A DNA stretch of 64,000 bases from Ramlibacter cellulosilyticus (GCF_014297465.1 NZ_JACORT010000002.1:124001-188000); one strand, 5' to 3'; shown: positions 7,890-18,370, counted from the first letter of the stretch. Notes: generated by a model not told the origin, from the sequence alone. Translations and numbers: made by a program.

Positions 7890-10800
7890 GTGACATCCAC
7901 AGGAACGAAGGCGCGCACGCGCTCCACCGGCCTGACCGGCCTCACCAATCTCTCCGTGCTCGCGCCGCTGCGCAGCGACATGGTGCCCAGCGTGGAGGCG
8001 ATCAGCCACGTGGCCCGCCTGCGCAAGGTGCTCGACGCGCTGCATGCCTCGCGCCAGAACCTGCGCGAATCGGAGCTGCTGTCGGTGTTCCCGGACGTGA
8101 TCGGGCGCTTCGGCATCATCCACGGCTTCCGCTACGCGCTGGTGCCGCCGGACTCCATGCCGCAAGGCCTGCCGCCTTCCTTCGGCACCTGGCGCCTCTC
8201 GCTCAACGTGACCTTCGACGGCGGCTGGGAACCGTACATGCGCGTGATCCAGCGCGACATCGGCCCGCTGCTGGACCTGCTGTTCTGCCATTCGCCCACG
8301 TATCCGGGTTCGCGCGCGGCCACCTTCGACGCGTTCTGCGACTGGGTGCGCAGCAACGAGGTGGATGCCGGCCTCTTCTATACGAACTCGTCGATCACCT
8401 GCGAAGACGCCGGCTACCTGGGGCGCCTCGAGGCCATGCAGCGCGATGGCAAGACGGACCTGGAACTCGCGCGGCACCGGCAGCCCTCGGCGGTCGAACG
8501 CACCCGGACCATGCTGGTGGAAGCCTGGAAGAACCCCACGCGCGCGCTGGCCCTTCCCTTCCGCACGCTCAAGGGCCTGTACCGCATTGCTGCCTACTTC
8601 CCCCGCAACGACAGGTTCGGCGACCCGCTGGGCGACGAGGCGGTGCTGCGCCGGTTCGCGCAGCACGTGCTGGGCGATCCCATCCTGTTCATGCGGGAGG
8701 TGGAGGCGAAGGCCGCCGCGCTGCCGGCGGCGCATCCGCTGAAACAGGCATGGGAAGGGGCGAAGCAGGCGTTCGCCGAGGAACTCGAGTGGCTGCAGTG
8801 GAACAAGCCACCCCAGGTACCCAAGAGCGCGCCGGACATCGTCGACCCCCAGCTGCTCCAGTCGCACATGCTGGACGACGGGCGCGTGACGCACGGGTGC
8901 ATGGCGCTGCTGCGGGTTCAGGACGCGCGGGACCCGAAGGTCGTGCAGGCGGCACGCCAGACGCTGGCCGGCTTCGCCGGCCTCTGCGGCCCGGTGACGA
9001 AGGGCGGCATCGGCCATCTCGTCGCCCTCACGTACCCGGGCCTGCAGGCGCTCGGCTTCTCGCAGGACACGCTCGACACGCTGCCGCAGGATTTCCTCGA
9101 AGGCATGGAAGCGCGCGCCGCGCTGCTGGGGGACGTGCGCACCAACCATCCGGACCGCTGGACCCGGCCGCAGCTCCTGAACGGCGGCAGCGGCCAGCGC
9201 GTCGACCTCAAGACGGTGCACGTGGTCGTGCAGCTGCGCATCGACGACCCGTCGGAAAAGGAGTTGCTGCACCCCGCCCTCCTGGCGGCCGCGAAGAAGC
9301 TCGATGGTGGAGGCCTGTACCTCCAGGCCGTGGAGGCCTTGCGCAGCTACCGCAACGCGAACGGGGACGTGGTCGGGCACCTCGGTGTTGCAGACGGCGT
9401 CAGCCAGCCGTCGTTGTCCTGCCAGCCGCAGAAGGGCGGAACGTTCCATGACGACGCCGTCCGCTCGGGCGAGCTGCTGCTCGGTCGTGCCAATGCCCGC
9501 GGCGACGCTGCACCTTCCGTGCAGGACCCTTTCCTGCAAGACGGCAGCTTCCTCGTCGTGCGCAAGCTGCGCCTGTTCATGGACCGGCTCGACAAGGTGG
9601 CGCCCCCCGGACAACAGGGCATGAAGCTGCTCGAGAAGATGTTCGGGCGCGGCGCCGGCGGCGCCCCCTTGCACGGCCTGCCCGCAAACGGCAAGCACCC
9701 CAACGACTTCGCCTTCGACACGCAGGAGGCCAGCGACGCCTGCCCGTACCACTCGCACATCCGCCGCTCCAACCCGCGGGACGGGCGGCCGTACACGCCC
9801 CGCATCCTGCGCCGCGGCATGTCCTACGGCCCGGAGTCCACGAAGGACCGGACCACCGACCGCGGCGTGATGTTCATGGCCTATTGCGCCAGCATCACCG
9901 AGCAGTTCGAGACCATCCAGCGCTGGGTCGCCGGCGGCAACAGCAGCGGCGTAGGCTCGGCGCAGGGCGACCCGCTGCTGCGCGTGCCGCAGGAAGGCGA
10001 GAAGTACACCTTCCGCTACGTGGAGAAGGAGACCGTGCCGGCGCCGGCCCCGGGCGTCCAGCCGCCGGACAAGTTCGTGGTGCAGCGTGTGGAGTTCGAC
10101 GACCAGCCGCTGGTGCAGCTCCAGTGGGGGCTGTACACCTTCGTGCCGTCGCTCGCCGCGCTGCGATCCCTCGACCAGTTCGCCGTGCCGCGCCCGCCCG
10201 CGGCCGCTGCTGCGGCGGCCACGGCACCGGCCTTCGACCCCGAAGCCGCCGACCTGGAAGCCGTGCGCTCGCTCGTCGAGGACCGCGAGAAGAACGCCCT
10301 CGTCTGGGAATGGGTGCGCACCAGGAACCCGGCGGCGCCGCAGAATCGTGCGTACGGCAAGCTCCTGGGCACGCACGACGAGGTGCTCGCGGTGATGAAG
10401 GACGACGGCACCAGCTACTCCGTGCACGGCTACGGCGTGCGCAAGGGCTTGTCCATCGGCCCGAACCTGCTGGGCATGGACCCGAACGACGCGCAGCGAA
10501 AGCAGGAGCTGCCGGTGAGGGACGCGATCGCCCGCATCACGGAGTCCGTTGCCTTCGCGACCGCCCTGACCGAGGTCGACAAGGCACTGGCGAAGATCCT
10601 CCCCATCCCCAGCGCGCCCGGCGACCCGGCCCGGCGCCCCCTCGACCTGGTCACGTTCAGCGACGACGTCCTCGCCGGTGTGTGCACGGCCTTGTTCGGC
10701 GTGCCCGATGGCACGCACCTGGCCACCGGCGGGCGCCGTCCGGGCCGTCCCGAGAAGCCCCGCTGCCCCGGCAGCCTGGGCAGCGCCTCGCGCTACATCT

Positions 10801-11474
10801 TCGGCCCGCATCCGCGCACCGAGGTCGTGGAGGAAGGCCAGGCGCACGGGGACGCGGTCCGCAAGGCGGTGGCCGCCTGGTACGCAACCAGGCCGTCCCT
10901 GGCCAATGCGCCGCTGTCGGCCGACATCGAGAAGGAACTGCAGGCCCAGGGCGTCACGGCCGACCGCATCGCCGACAACATCGCCGGCACGATGCTCGGC
11001 TTCACTCCCACGGTGCAAGGCAACTTCCTGCGCGTGATGGAAACCTGGATCAACGAGGAGAAGTCCTTGTGGGACCACCAGCAGGTGCTCTTCGAACACT
11101 CGCCCGACAAGCAACTCACCCTGGGCCAGGCGGACACCGCGTTGCGCCGCCGGATGCTGGACGCGATGCGCAAGCACCCGGTCCCCGAGCTTCTCTGGCG
11201 CAGCCCTGTCGGTAGCGACCGCAAGGCCGACACGACGAACACCTACCGCCGCGTCGTGCTCGGCATCGGCTCCGCGATGACGAACCCGAAGGCACCCGAC
11301 GAGCTCCTGTTCGGGCGCGACTGCCCCGCGTCGGAGAAGCCGACGGTCCACGGCTGCCCCGGCTACGAGATGGCCATGGGCGTCCTTCTCGCGATGATCG
11401 GCGGCGTGCTCAAGGCCGGCACCTTGCGACCGACCGGCTCGCCCGTGCTGCTGGTGATCACCGACCGCGAGTGA
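7890..11474 (+). CDS. DyP-type peroxidase / cytochrome P450 fusion protein
   Basis: A 1194-residue soluble bifunctional haem protein. Residues about 1-330 are an alpha/beta N-terminal region I cannot assign. About 340-765 is a dye-decolourising peroxidase: GVADG at 499-503 supplies the catalytic Asp502, CPYHSHIRRSNPR supplies the proximal haem ligand His623, and ILRRG follows with an Arg 18 residues later, the family spacing. An Ala-rich linker (about 768-785) leads to a P450 domain: an I-helix-like DNIAGTMLGFTPT, a K-helix DAMRKHPVPELLWR, and the haem-thiolate loop HGCPGYEMAMG with Cys1156. GTG at 7890 has GAAGGAGA upstream. By analogy with fungal peroxidase-P450 oxylipin synthases, the peroxidase may make a product the P450 rearranges. 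That role is inference. Its end overlaps the convergent cyclase gene by 17 nt. Confidence 0.88.
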   Translation: MTSTGTKARTRSTGLTGLTNLSVLAPLRSDMVPSVEAISHVARLRKVLDALHASRQNLRESELLSVFPDVIGRFGIIHGFRYALVPPDSMPQGLPPSFGTWRLSLNVTFDGGWEPYMRVIQRDIGPLLDLLFCHSPTYPGSRAATFDAFCDWVRSNEVDAGLFYTNSSITCEDAGYLGRLEAMQRDGKTDLELARHRQPSAVERTRTMLVEAWKNPTRALALPFRTLKGLYRIAAYFPRNDRFGDPLGDEAVLRRFAQHVLGDPILFMREVEAKAAALPAAHPLKQAWEGAKQAFAEELEWLQWNKPPQVPKSAPDIVDPQLLQSHMLDDGRVTHGCMALLRVQDARDPKVVQAARQTLAGFAGLCGPVTKGGIGHLVALTYPGLQALGFSQDTLDTLPQDFLEGMEARAALLGDVRTNHPDRWTRPQLLNGGSGQRVDLKTVHVVVQLRIDDPSEKELLHPALLAAAKKLDGGGLYLQAVEALRSYRNANGDVVGHLGVADGVSQPSLSCQPQKGGTFHDDAVRSGELLLGRANARGDAAPSVQDPFLQDGSFLVVRKLRLFMDRLDKVAPPGQQGMKLLEKMFGRGAGGAPLHGLPANGKHPNDFAFDTQEASDACPYHSHIRRSNPRDGRPYTPRILRRGMSYGPESTKDRTTDRGVMFMAYCASITEQFETIQRWVAGGNSSGVGSAQGDPLLRVPQEGEKYTFRYVEKETVPAPAPGVQPPDKFVVQRVEFDDQPLVQLQWGLYTFVPSLAALRSLDQFAVPRPPAAAAAAATAPAFDPEAADLEAVRSLVEDREKNALVWEWVRTRNPAAPQNRAYGKLLGTHDEVLAVMKDDGTSYSVHGYGVRKGLSIGPNLLGMDPNDAQRKQELPVRDAIARITESVAFATALTEVDKALAKILPIPSAPGDPARRPLDLVTFSDDVLAGVCTALFGVPDGTHLATGGRRPGRPEKPRCPGSLGSASRYIFGPHPRTEVVEEGQAHGDAVRKAVAAWYATRPSLANAPLSADIEKELQAQGVTADRIADNIAGTMLGFTPTVQGNFLRVMETWINEEKSLWDHQQVLFEHSPDKQLTLGQADTALRRRMLDAMRKHPVPELLWRSPVGSDRKADTTNTYRRVVLGIGSAMTNPKAPDELLFGRDCPASEKPTVHGCPGYEMAMGVLLAMIGGVLKAGTLRPTGSPVLLVITDRE

Positions 11475-14397
11475 CTTCCCCGCGCAGTGCCTCGGCCTGC
11501 GCGAGATGCCACTCCATCCGCAGCCGCGAGAAGGCGGCGGCGGCTTCGTCCAGCAAGCCCAGGGCCCGCGCTTCTTCCCCGGCACGCAGCGCAACCCGTG
11601 CCGCGCAAAGCTGCATCCCCGCGATCTCGTGCACCGAGCCGCGCTGTTGCGCCGCCCGCATGCCCCAGCGCAGGTAGCGCTCCGCCCGTCCAGGCGCGTG
11701 CACCACCGCATCCAGCGCCAGCGCCCGGCACGCCATGGGCAGCCCCAGCAAGTCGCGCTCGCGCCCGCGCCGCAAGGCCTGCAAGGCATGCGCCCGTCCT
11801 TCCTCGCGACGGCCCATCGCGAGCAGGCCGTCGGCCAGCCAGCCGTGGTACAGCGAGCGGTACAGGCAGCTGTCGCGCGGCCGCAGCCAGTCCAGCACTT
11901 CCACGATGGTGCCGATGCTGTCCGGGCGGCCCTCGAGCATCCACTCCGCATACGCGCCCATCGCCCGCGCGATCGACATCTGCGCGAGGCTCTGCGTGCG
12001 CTCGGCCACGCGCCACGAAGCCGCCGCCGCATCGCGCGCTTCCTGCCAGCGGCCCTGCCACAGCAGCACGGCGCTGCGCCAGCCTTCCACGGTGGCGCCC
12101 ACTTCGTGCGTCACGTCCTCGATGCAAGCGGCCGCCTCGTCGAAGCAGCCGTAGGCGCCGTCGAAGTCGCCGCGCTCGGCGAGCAGGTAGGCGCGGCACA
12201 CCAGCGAGAAGGCCAGGCCGACGTTGGTGCGGCCCTTGTGGTGGCGGCGCTTCACCACGATCGCCTCGTCCAGCAGGGGCAACGCGCGGTCGTAGAGGGC
12301 CGCCGCGCAATACGCTTCACCCAGCAGGGCCACGGCGAAAGGCTCCAGCTTCGCGTCCCCGGTCGCGCGTGCCGCGGACAGCGCCAGCTCGCCATGCCGG
12401 ATGGCGGCGCGCGTGTCGCCCAGCGAATAGCACATGTAGCCGATCCAGTGATGCACGCGCCCCACCGTGGAGGCATCGCCATGCTCCTGCGCGAGTGCGA
12501 TCGCGCGTTGCCCGAGCGCGAGCTCGCTGCGCACCGGGTCGAAGACGCACACGCGCCCCAGGCGCTGCACGATGCCCACCCAGCGCAAGGCGCTCTCCGG
12601 CGTCTGCGGCAGCTTGTCCAGCGAGGCGAGCGCGAGCCGGTAGAGCGCGCGGGCGCGGTCCAGCGCGGAGAGCGACAGCGCCTTGTCGGCCGCCTGCTCC
12701 GCGCAATCCGCGGCGCGGGCCGCGTCGCCGCCGAGGTCGTAGTGGAGCGCCATGGCTTCGAGCGCGTCGTCGCGCGACTCGCCCGAGGTGTGCTGGCGCA
12801 GCGCTTCGGCGATCCGCAGGTGCAGCGCCTGCCGCGCGTGCAGGCCCACCGAGTCGTAGAGGATGTCGCGCGTCACGCCGTGCTTGAAGCGCAGCGTGCC
12901 GGCCCGTTCACCCGCGAAGAGGAAGTCGCGCTCGACGAGCTGGCCCAGCACGGCGTCGTCGATGCGCCGGCCGGTGAGCGTCTCCAGCAGCCAGGCCGGC
13001 ACGACGTTGCCGATCACCGCGGCCACCTGCACCAGCTCCTTCTGCGCCGCGTCGAGTCCCTCGGCGCGCGACTGCACGAGCTGGCTCAGCCAGCCGGCGT
13101 TCGCGCCGCCGGGCCGGCGCTCCGCCTGCCCGCGCGCCGCGGAGTGGCACAGCTCCTCCAGGAAGAGCGGGTTGCCGCCGGCCGCGTCGCAGATCTTCGC
13201 GGCGATGAAGGGGTCCGCGCCAGGGACCCGCGTGGCGACGAGCTGCCGCGACTCGTCGGCGCTGAGCGGCGGCAGGGGAAAGACGTCGTCGGCGGGCATG
13301 GGTCCCGTCGCGTCCTGCACGGGGCGCGCGCAGAGCACGACCAGCAGCGGCCAGCCGCGCCGCGTGCGCAGCGAGGCGAGCAGCGAGCGCGAGGCGTCGT
13401 CGGCCCACTGCCAGTCGTCGATGGACAGCACCACCGGCTGCTCGCGGGCGACCGGCTCCAGCACCTGCTCGAACGCCGTCGCCGACGCGGCTTCGGCGCC
13501 CAGCGCCTGCAGCATGTGCCGGAAGGGTTCGGACGGTTCGCCGCCCAGCGTGCCTTCGCAATAGCCGCGCAGGACGAAGCAGCCGCGCTGCAGCGCACCG
13601 GCCAGGAACTGGTCGACCAGCCGCGTCTTGCCCTGGCCGGGAGGCGCCACGATCGCGACGGTGCGCGCGTGCCCGGCCATGGCTTCGTCGAGCGCGGCGT
13701 CCAGCCGCGCCAGCTCCGCCGCACGGCCGAGGAACTCGGTGCCCGCCCGCCATGCGGCCTTCACGGCCTCGGACGATCCGGCCCGCGCGTCCACCTTGTA
13801 GACCAGCACCGGGTCGCTGCGGCCGCGCACCTCCAGCTGCTGCGGCGGGCTCGTCACGAAGAAGCGGCGTGCCGGCCCGAGCGCGGCTTCGCTCACCAGG
13901 ATCTCGTGCGGCCCGGCTGCTGCGGCCAGGCGGGCGGCGGTGTTGGTGACGGGGCCGAGCAGCTCGCGCTTGCCGAGGATGGCGCGACCTTCGCGCACGA
14001 GCACCAGGCCGGAATGGACGCCGCTGTGCAGCGAGGGCGCGAGCCCGTCGGGCAGCGGCGTCGCCAGGCAGCGCACGCGTTCGTGCATCTCCAGCGCGGC
14101 TTGCACGGCGCGGCGGCCCGCATCCTCGGCGCGGCCGGCCAGGCCGAAGCTGGCGAGGACGCCATCGCCCTGCACCTGCTCGACCTCGCCGCCGTGGCGC
14201 TCGATCACGTCCTGGTAGATGGCGTGCACGTCGGCGATGAGCGCCGCATAGTGCTCCTGCTCCATCCGCTCCGCGAGGGCGGTGGAGTGCGAGAGGTCGG
14301 CGAAGAGCAGCGTGAGATATCGCCGCTCCTCGCGCGTGCCGGACAGGTCGCTCTGCGCTGCGTGCACCATCACCCCCTGCTGGTACGGCGGGATCAT
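11458..14397 (-). CDS. Adenylate/guanylate cyclase-AAA ATPase-TPR regulator
   Basis: A 979-residue multidomain signalling protein. The N-terminal class III nucleotide cyclase domain shows YLTLLFADLSHSTALAERM (first metal-binding Asp) and VEQVQGDGVLASFG (second Asp). A central AAA/STAND ATPase follows with Walker A APPGQGKTRLVDQF and LSIDDWQWADD as Walker B. The C-terminal half is helical TPR/MalT-like repeats. This architecture is common in large regulators that sense a ligand through the TPR/ATPase part. Start 14397 is chosen because the extended upstream reading lacks domain content. It diverges from the broken kinase gene (97 nt) and converges on the DyP-P450 gene. Whether it makes cAMP or cGMP cannot be read from the sequence. 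Confidence 0.87.
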   Translation of the reverse strand: MIPPYQQGVMVHAAQSDLSGTREERRYLTLLFADLSHSTALAERMEQEHYAALIADVHAIYQDVIERHGGEVEQVQGDGVLASFGLAGRAEDAGRRAVQAALEMHERVRCLATPLPDGLAPSLHSGVHSGLVLVREGRAILGKRELLGPVTNTAARLAAAAGPHEILVSEAALGPARRFFVTSPPQQLEVRGRSDPVLVYKVDARAGSSEAVKAAWRAGTEFLGRAAELARLDAALDEAMAGHARTVAIVAPPGQGKTRLVDQFLAGALQRGCFVLRGYCEGTLGGEPSEPFRHMLQALGAEAASATAFEQVLEPVAREQPVVLSIDDWQWADDASRSLLASLRTRRGWPLLVVLCARPVQDATGPMPADDVFPLPPLSADESRQLVATRVPGADPFIAAKICDAAGGNPLFLEELCHSAARGQAERRPGGANAGWLSQLVQSRAEGLDAAQKELVQVAAVIGNVVPAWLLETLTGRRIDDAVLGQLVERDFLFAGERAGTLRFKHGVTRDILYDSVGLHARQALHLRIAEALRQHTSGESRDDALEAMALHYDLGGDAARAADCAEQAADKALSLSALDRARALYRLALASLDKLPQTPESALRWVGIVQRLGRVCVFDPVRSELALGQRAIALAQEHGDASTVGRVHHWIGYMCYSLGDTRAAIRHGELALSAARATGDAKLEPFAVALLGEAYCAAALYDRALPLLDEAIVVKRRHHKGRTNVGLAFSLVCRAYLLAERGDFDGAYGCFDEAAACIEDVTHEVGATVEGWRSAVLLWQGRWQEARDAAAASWRVAERTQSLAQMSIARAMGAYAEWMLEGRPDSIGTIVEVLDWLRPRDSCLYRSLYHGWLADGLLAMGRREEGRAHALQALRRGRERDLLGLPMACRALALDAVVHAPGRAERYLRWGMRAAQQRGSVHEIAGMQLCAARVALRAGEEARALGLLDEAAAAFSRLRMEWHLAQAEALRGEVTRGR

Positions 14398-14494
14398 AGC
14401 CACGGCGCCGTCCGTTCGTCTCGAAGAATCTGTAGGTACCGGCCTACAACCCCTCATTGGTCGAGCTTCCACAATCGCCGGCTGGAGACACGAT

Positions 14495-17400
14495 GTGACG
14501 TACGACGAAGCTCCCGAGGCAGCCGAGCCCGGCGCCCTCCGCTGGCCCGGCGCGGGAGGCCACACGGCTCCCTTCCCGGCGGACGCCTTGCGCGAGCCGC
14601 GCCTGCAGGCCGCGCTCACTGCGGGCCGCGTCGCGGCCTGGCACAGCGACCTGCGCACGCGCGAGCGCTGGTGGTCGCCCGAGATGTTCACCGTCCACGG
14701 GCTGGCGGGCGCCGATGAAGTGCCGTCCGATTACATGGCACTGGTGCACCCGGACGACCGCGCGACGGTGGAGGCGGGCTTCGCGCAGTCGATCCGCGCG
14801 GGCGGGCACGAGGTGCAGTACCGCGTGCGCTGGCCGGACGGCAGCGTGCACTGGGTCGAAGGCGTGGGACGTTCCAGCGTGGACGCCGACGGCCGCCCGC
14901 TGGCGATCACGGGGACCTGCGCGCTGATCGACGCGCGCAAGCGGGCGCAGTCCGACCTGCAGTTCCTCGCGCGCGCCAGCGCCGAACTGGCCTCCACGAC
15001 CGACTACGAGGAGACCCTCGGACGCGTGGTCGCGATGGCGGTGCCGCACTTCGCCGACTGGTGCGCCGTCGACATGGTGGACGCCGATGGCGAGTTGCGC
15101 CGCCTGGCCGTCGCCCACGCCGACCCGGCGAAAGTGGAACTCGCGCGGCAGTTGCACCGCCGCTACCCGCCGCTGCGCGACGGGCCCGCGGGCGCGTGGA
15201 ACATCGTGCGCACCGGCGTGCCGGAAATGATCCCGGAGATCGGCGACGAGCTGCTGGAACGGAGCGCGCGCGACGCGGAACACCTGGCCGCCCTGCGTTC
15301 GCTGGGCCTGCGTTCGTACATGGGCATTCCCATCGCGGCGCCCGGCGGCGTGCTGGGCGTGATGGTGTTCGTGTCCTCCGATTCGCAGCGCGTGTACGGC
15401 AGGGACGACTTCGAGCTGGCGAGCGACCTCGTGGCCCGCGCCTCGGTCGCGATCCAGAATGCACGGCTGTTCCGCGCGCTGCGCGAGTCGGAAGCGCGCC
15501 AGGCCTTCCTGCTGTCGCTCACCGACGTCCTGCGCGGCACCGCGCCGCACGCGGACATCCTGGGCCGCGTGTGCGCGATGCTGGGGCGGCACTTCGGCGT
15601 GGACCGCGTGGGCTACGGCCACGTCGACGAGACGCTGGACCTGATCGACTACGACGTGTGCTGGACCGACGGCACCGTGCCCACGTTGCTCGGTCGCTTC
15701 CCTGCGAGCGCCTTCGGCCCGCAGGTGATCGCGCGCCTGCGCGCCGGCGAGGCGATCGCCATCGCCAACGTGCGCGAGCATCCCCTCACCAGCGAGCAGG
15801 GCACGGTGAAGACCTCGCACGAGGTGGACACGCGGGCCGTCCTGGTGGTGCCCCTGTTCAAGGCGGGCAAGCTGCGCACCATCGTGTACCTGAACCAGCG
15901 GGCGGCCCGTGCGTGGACGGCCGATGAGGTCTCGCTGATGGAGGATGTGGCCGAGCGCACGCGCGAGCTGATCGAGCGCGGGCGCGCGGAGGAGGCGCTG
16001 CGCGCGAGCGAGGCGCGCTGGCGCGGCCTGTTCGAGCGCATGGCCGAAGGCTTCTTCGTGGCCGAGGCGATCCGCGGCGACGACGGCCGCATGCACGACT
16101 TCCGCTTCCTGGAGGCGAACAACGCCTTCGAGAAGCTCACCGGCGTGCCGGCGGCCACGGCCGTGGGCCGCGCGCTCTCCGAAGTGATCCCCGGCGTGCA
16201 GCGGGAGCTGGTCGACACGTACGCGCGCGTGGTGGACACGGGCGAGCCCGCCGAATTCGAGGTGACGATCCCCGCCCTCGACGACCGCTGGTACGAGGCA
16301 CGCGCCCGCCGCGTCGGGCCCGGGCAGTTCTCGGTGCTGTTCCTGGAGATCACCGAGCGCAAGGTGGCGCAGCTGGAGCAGCAGCGCGTGGCGGAACGCT
16401 ACCGCACGCTGTTCGAATCCATCGACGAAGGCTTCTGCATCCTCGAAGTGCTGTTCGACGCGCAGGAGCGTCCCGTCGACTACCGCTTCCTGGAAGTGAA
16501 CCCGGCGTTCGCCCGCCAGGCCGGCCTGGTGGATGCGGTGGGCCGCACCATCCGCGAGATGGTGCCGGACATCGAGTCGAACTACATCGAGAACTACGGC
16601 CGCGTCGCGCTCACGGGTGAGGCGATCCGCTTCGAGAGCCAGGCACGGGCGCTGAACAAGTGGTTCGACGCGTTCGCCTTCCGCGTCGGCGACCCGCAGC
16701 GGCGCCGCGTGGCGCTGCTGTTCACCGACATCACCGAGCGCAAGCACGCGCAGGACGCGCTGCTGGAGCGCGAAGCCGAATTGCGCGAGGCGCAGCGCCT
16801 GGCGGGCATCGGCTCCTGGTACTGGGACCCCGCGCGCGACCGCACGGTGGCGTCGCCCGAGCTGCTGCGCATCTTCGGCATGGAGCCGGGGGACGAGCTG
16901 CCGCCCTTCCGCGACCAGCGCGGCACGCTGTACGTCCCGGAAGACTGGGACCGCCTGAATGCCGCGGCGCAGGCGGCCGTGGCCGAAGGGACCTCGTATT
17001 CGGTGGACGTGCGCGCCCTGGGCAAGGGCCGCCGGCTGTGGGTGACCGCCCGCGGCGCGGCGGTACGCGATGCCGAAGGACGCATCGTGGCGCTGCGCGG
17101 CACGCTGCAGGACATCAACGAGCGCAAGCAGATCGAGGAGGCGCTGCGCGAGGCGGATGCGCGCAAGGACGAATTCCTCGCGACCCTCGCGCACGAGCTG
17201 CGCAATCCGCTCGCACCGCTGCGCAACGGCCTGGCCGTCCTGGGCCGCTCGGAGGCGGGCAGCGCCGCCTCGCTGCGCGCCCGCTGGTCGACGCCGCCGG
17301 CCACAGGCTGGAGTTGCAGCTGCCGCCTGCGCCCGTGCTGCTCGACGTGGATTCCACGCGCATGGCGCAGGTGTTCTCCAACCTCCTGAACAACGCGGCC

Positions 17401-18108
17401 AAGTACACGCCGGCCGGCGGCCGCATCACGCTGGAGGCGCACGCGCAGGGCGAGCAGATGCTGCGCGTGGTGGTGGCGGACGACGGCGTCGGCATTCCCG
17501 CCGACATGCTGGAGCGCGTCTTCGAGCTGTTCACGCAGGTCGGCGGCGCGTTGCAGCACGCGCAGGGCGGTCTGGGCATCGGCCTGTCGCTCGCGCGGCG
17601 GCTGGTGGAACTGCATGGCGGCCGCATCCATGCGGAGAGCGCCGGCCCGGGCCAGGGCAGCCGCTTCGTCATCGACCTGCCGATGGTGGAGGCGCAGGCC
17701 GGGACCGACGCCGGTGAGGACGCGGGCACGCGCGCGCGGCTCGGTGGCGAGCGGCAACGCATCCTGGTGGTCGACGACAACAAGGACGCCGCCGAAACCC
17801 TGGGCATGCTGCTGGAGCTGGAGGGCCATGCCGTGCGCCTGGCCCATTCCGGCGGGGAAGCCCTGGAGCTGGCCGGGCGCGAACGCCCGGACATCATCTT
17901 CCTGGACATCGGCCTGCCCGACGTGGACGGCTACCAAGTGGCGATGTCGCTGCGCGCCCGCGCGGACCTGCGCGATGCCTACCTCGTCGCCCTCACGGGA
18001 TGGGGCGCCGAGCGTGACCGCGAGCGCTCGCGCGCGGCCGGCTTCCAGCTGCATCTCACCAAGCCGGTGAGCGCCGAAGACATCGCGAAGGCCCTCGCGC
18101 GGCCCTGA
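14495..18108 (+). pseudogene. Hybrid sensor histidine kinase disrupted by an internal deletion
   Basis: The first reading frame runs from GTG 14495 (GGAGA 8 nt upstream) to a stop at 17389. It encodes PAS (about residues 30-150), two GAF-like domains (about 150-500), three further PAS domains and the start of HisKA with DEFLATLAHELRNPLAPLRN, phosphoacceptor His900. Near 17275-17285 the frame shifts: homologous sequence continues in another frame with RPLVDAAGHRLELQL, the HATPase motifs NLLNNAAKYT, DDGVGIP and GGLGIGLSLARRL, and a receiver domain (ILVVDDNKD, DIIFLDIGLPDVDGY). The second HisKA helix, roughly 50 residues in homologous kinases, is absent. The deletion plus frameshift should abolish autophosphorylation. 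A sequencing or assembly error is the alternative. Confidence 0.8.
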
Positions 18109-18122
18109 GGCTCAGCCAAGGG

Positions 18123-18144
18123 GCCTCCTCCTTCAGGAGGAGGC
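18123..18144 (+). terminator. Hairpin after the kinase locus
   Basis: GCCTCCTCC-TTCA-GGAGGAGGC is a perfect 9-bp stem with a 4-nt loop, 14 nt after the receiver-domain stop. There is no T-tract, so termination efficiency is uncertain. Confidence 0.55.
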
Positions 18145-18370
18145 GGCCTGCTCCTTCGGAGAAATACCTGTGTCGGAACCCATTCCGGTCAAGGACTTCG
18201 TCTGGGCCGCCGGTTCGTGCTGCGTCGTATTTCTTCGTGCCGACATGAAGCGCACCGTCGTCCATTCCGTCTTCGCGCTTGCACTGGTCGGGGCCGCTCA
18301 TGCCGGCCACGACCGCGAACGAAGCGCGGCCATGCTCGATCCCGAGGCGCGCCGGTTCGCTTCAGGCTGG

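Noticed and set aside
6444..12032. Very long open frames antisense to the DyP-P450 and other large genes
   Set aside because: They mirror the GC-rich third positions of real genes, are rich in Arg/Ala/Gly/Pro without motifs, and overlap genes with clear catalytic residues.
16660..18108. Independent response-regulator/ATPase gene in the frame covering 16660-18108
   Set aside because: Its first 600 nt are antiframe to the PAS/HisKA coding sequence; only the part after about 17285 is genuine, so it is the second half of the broken kinase.
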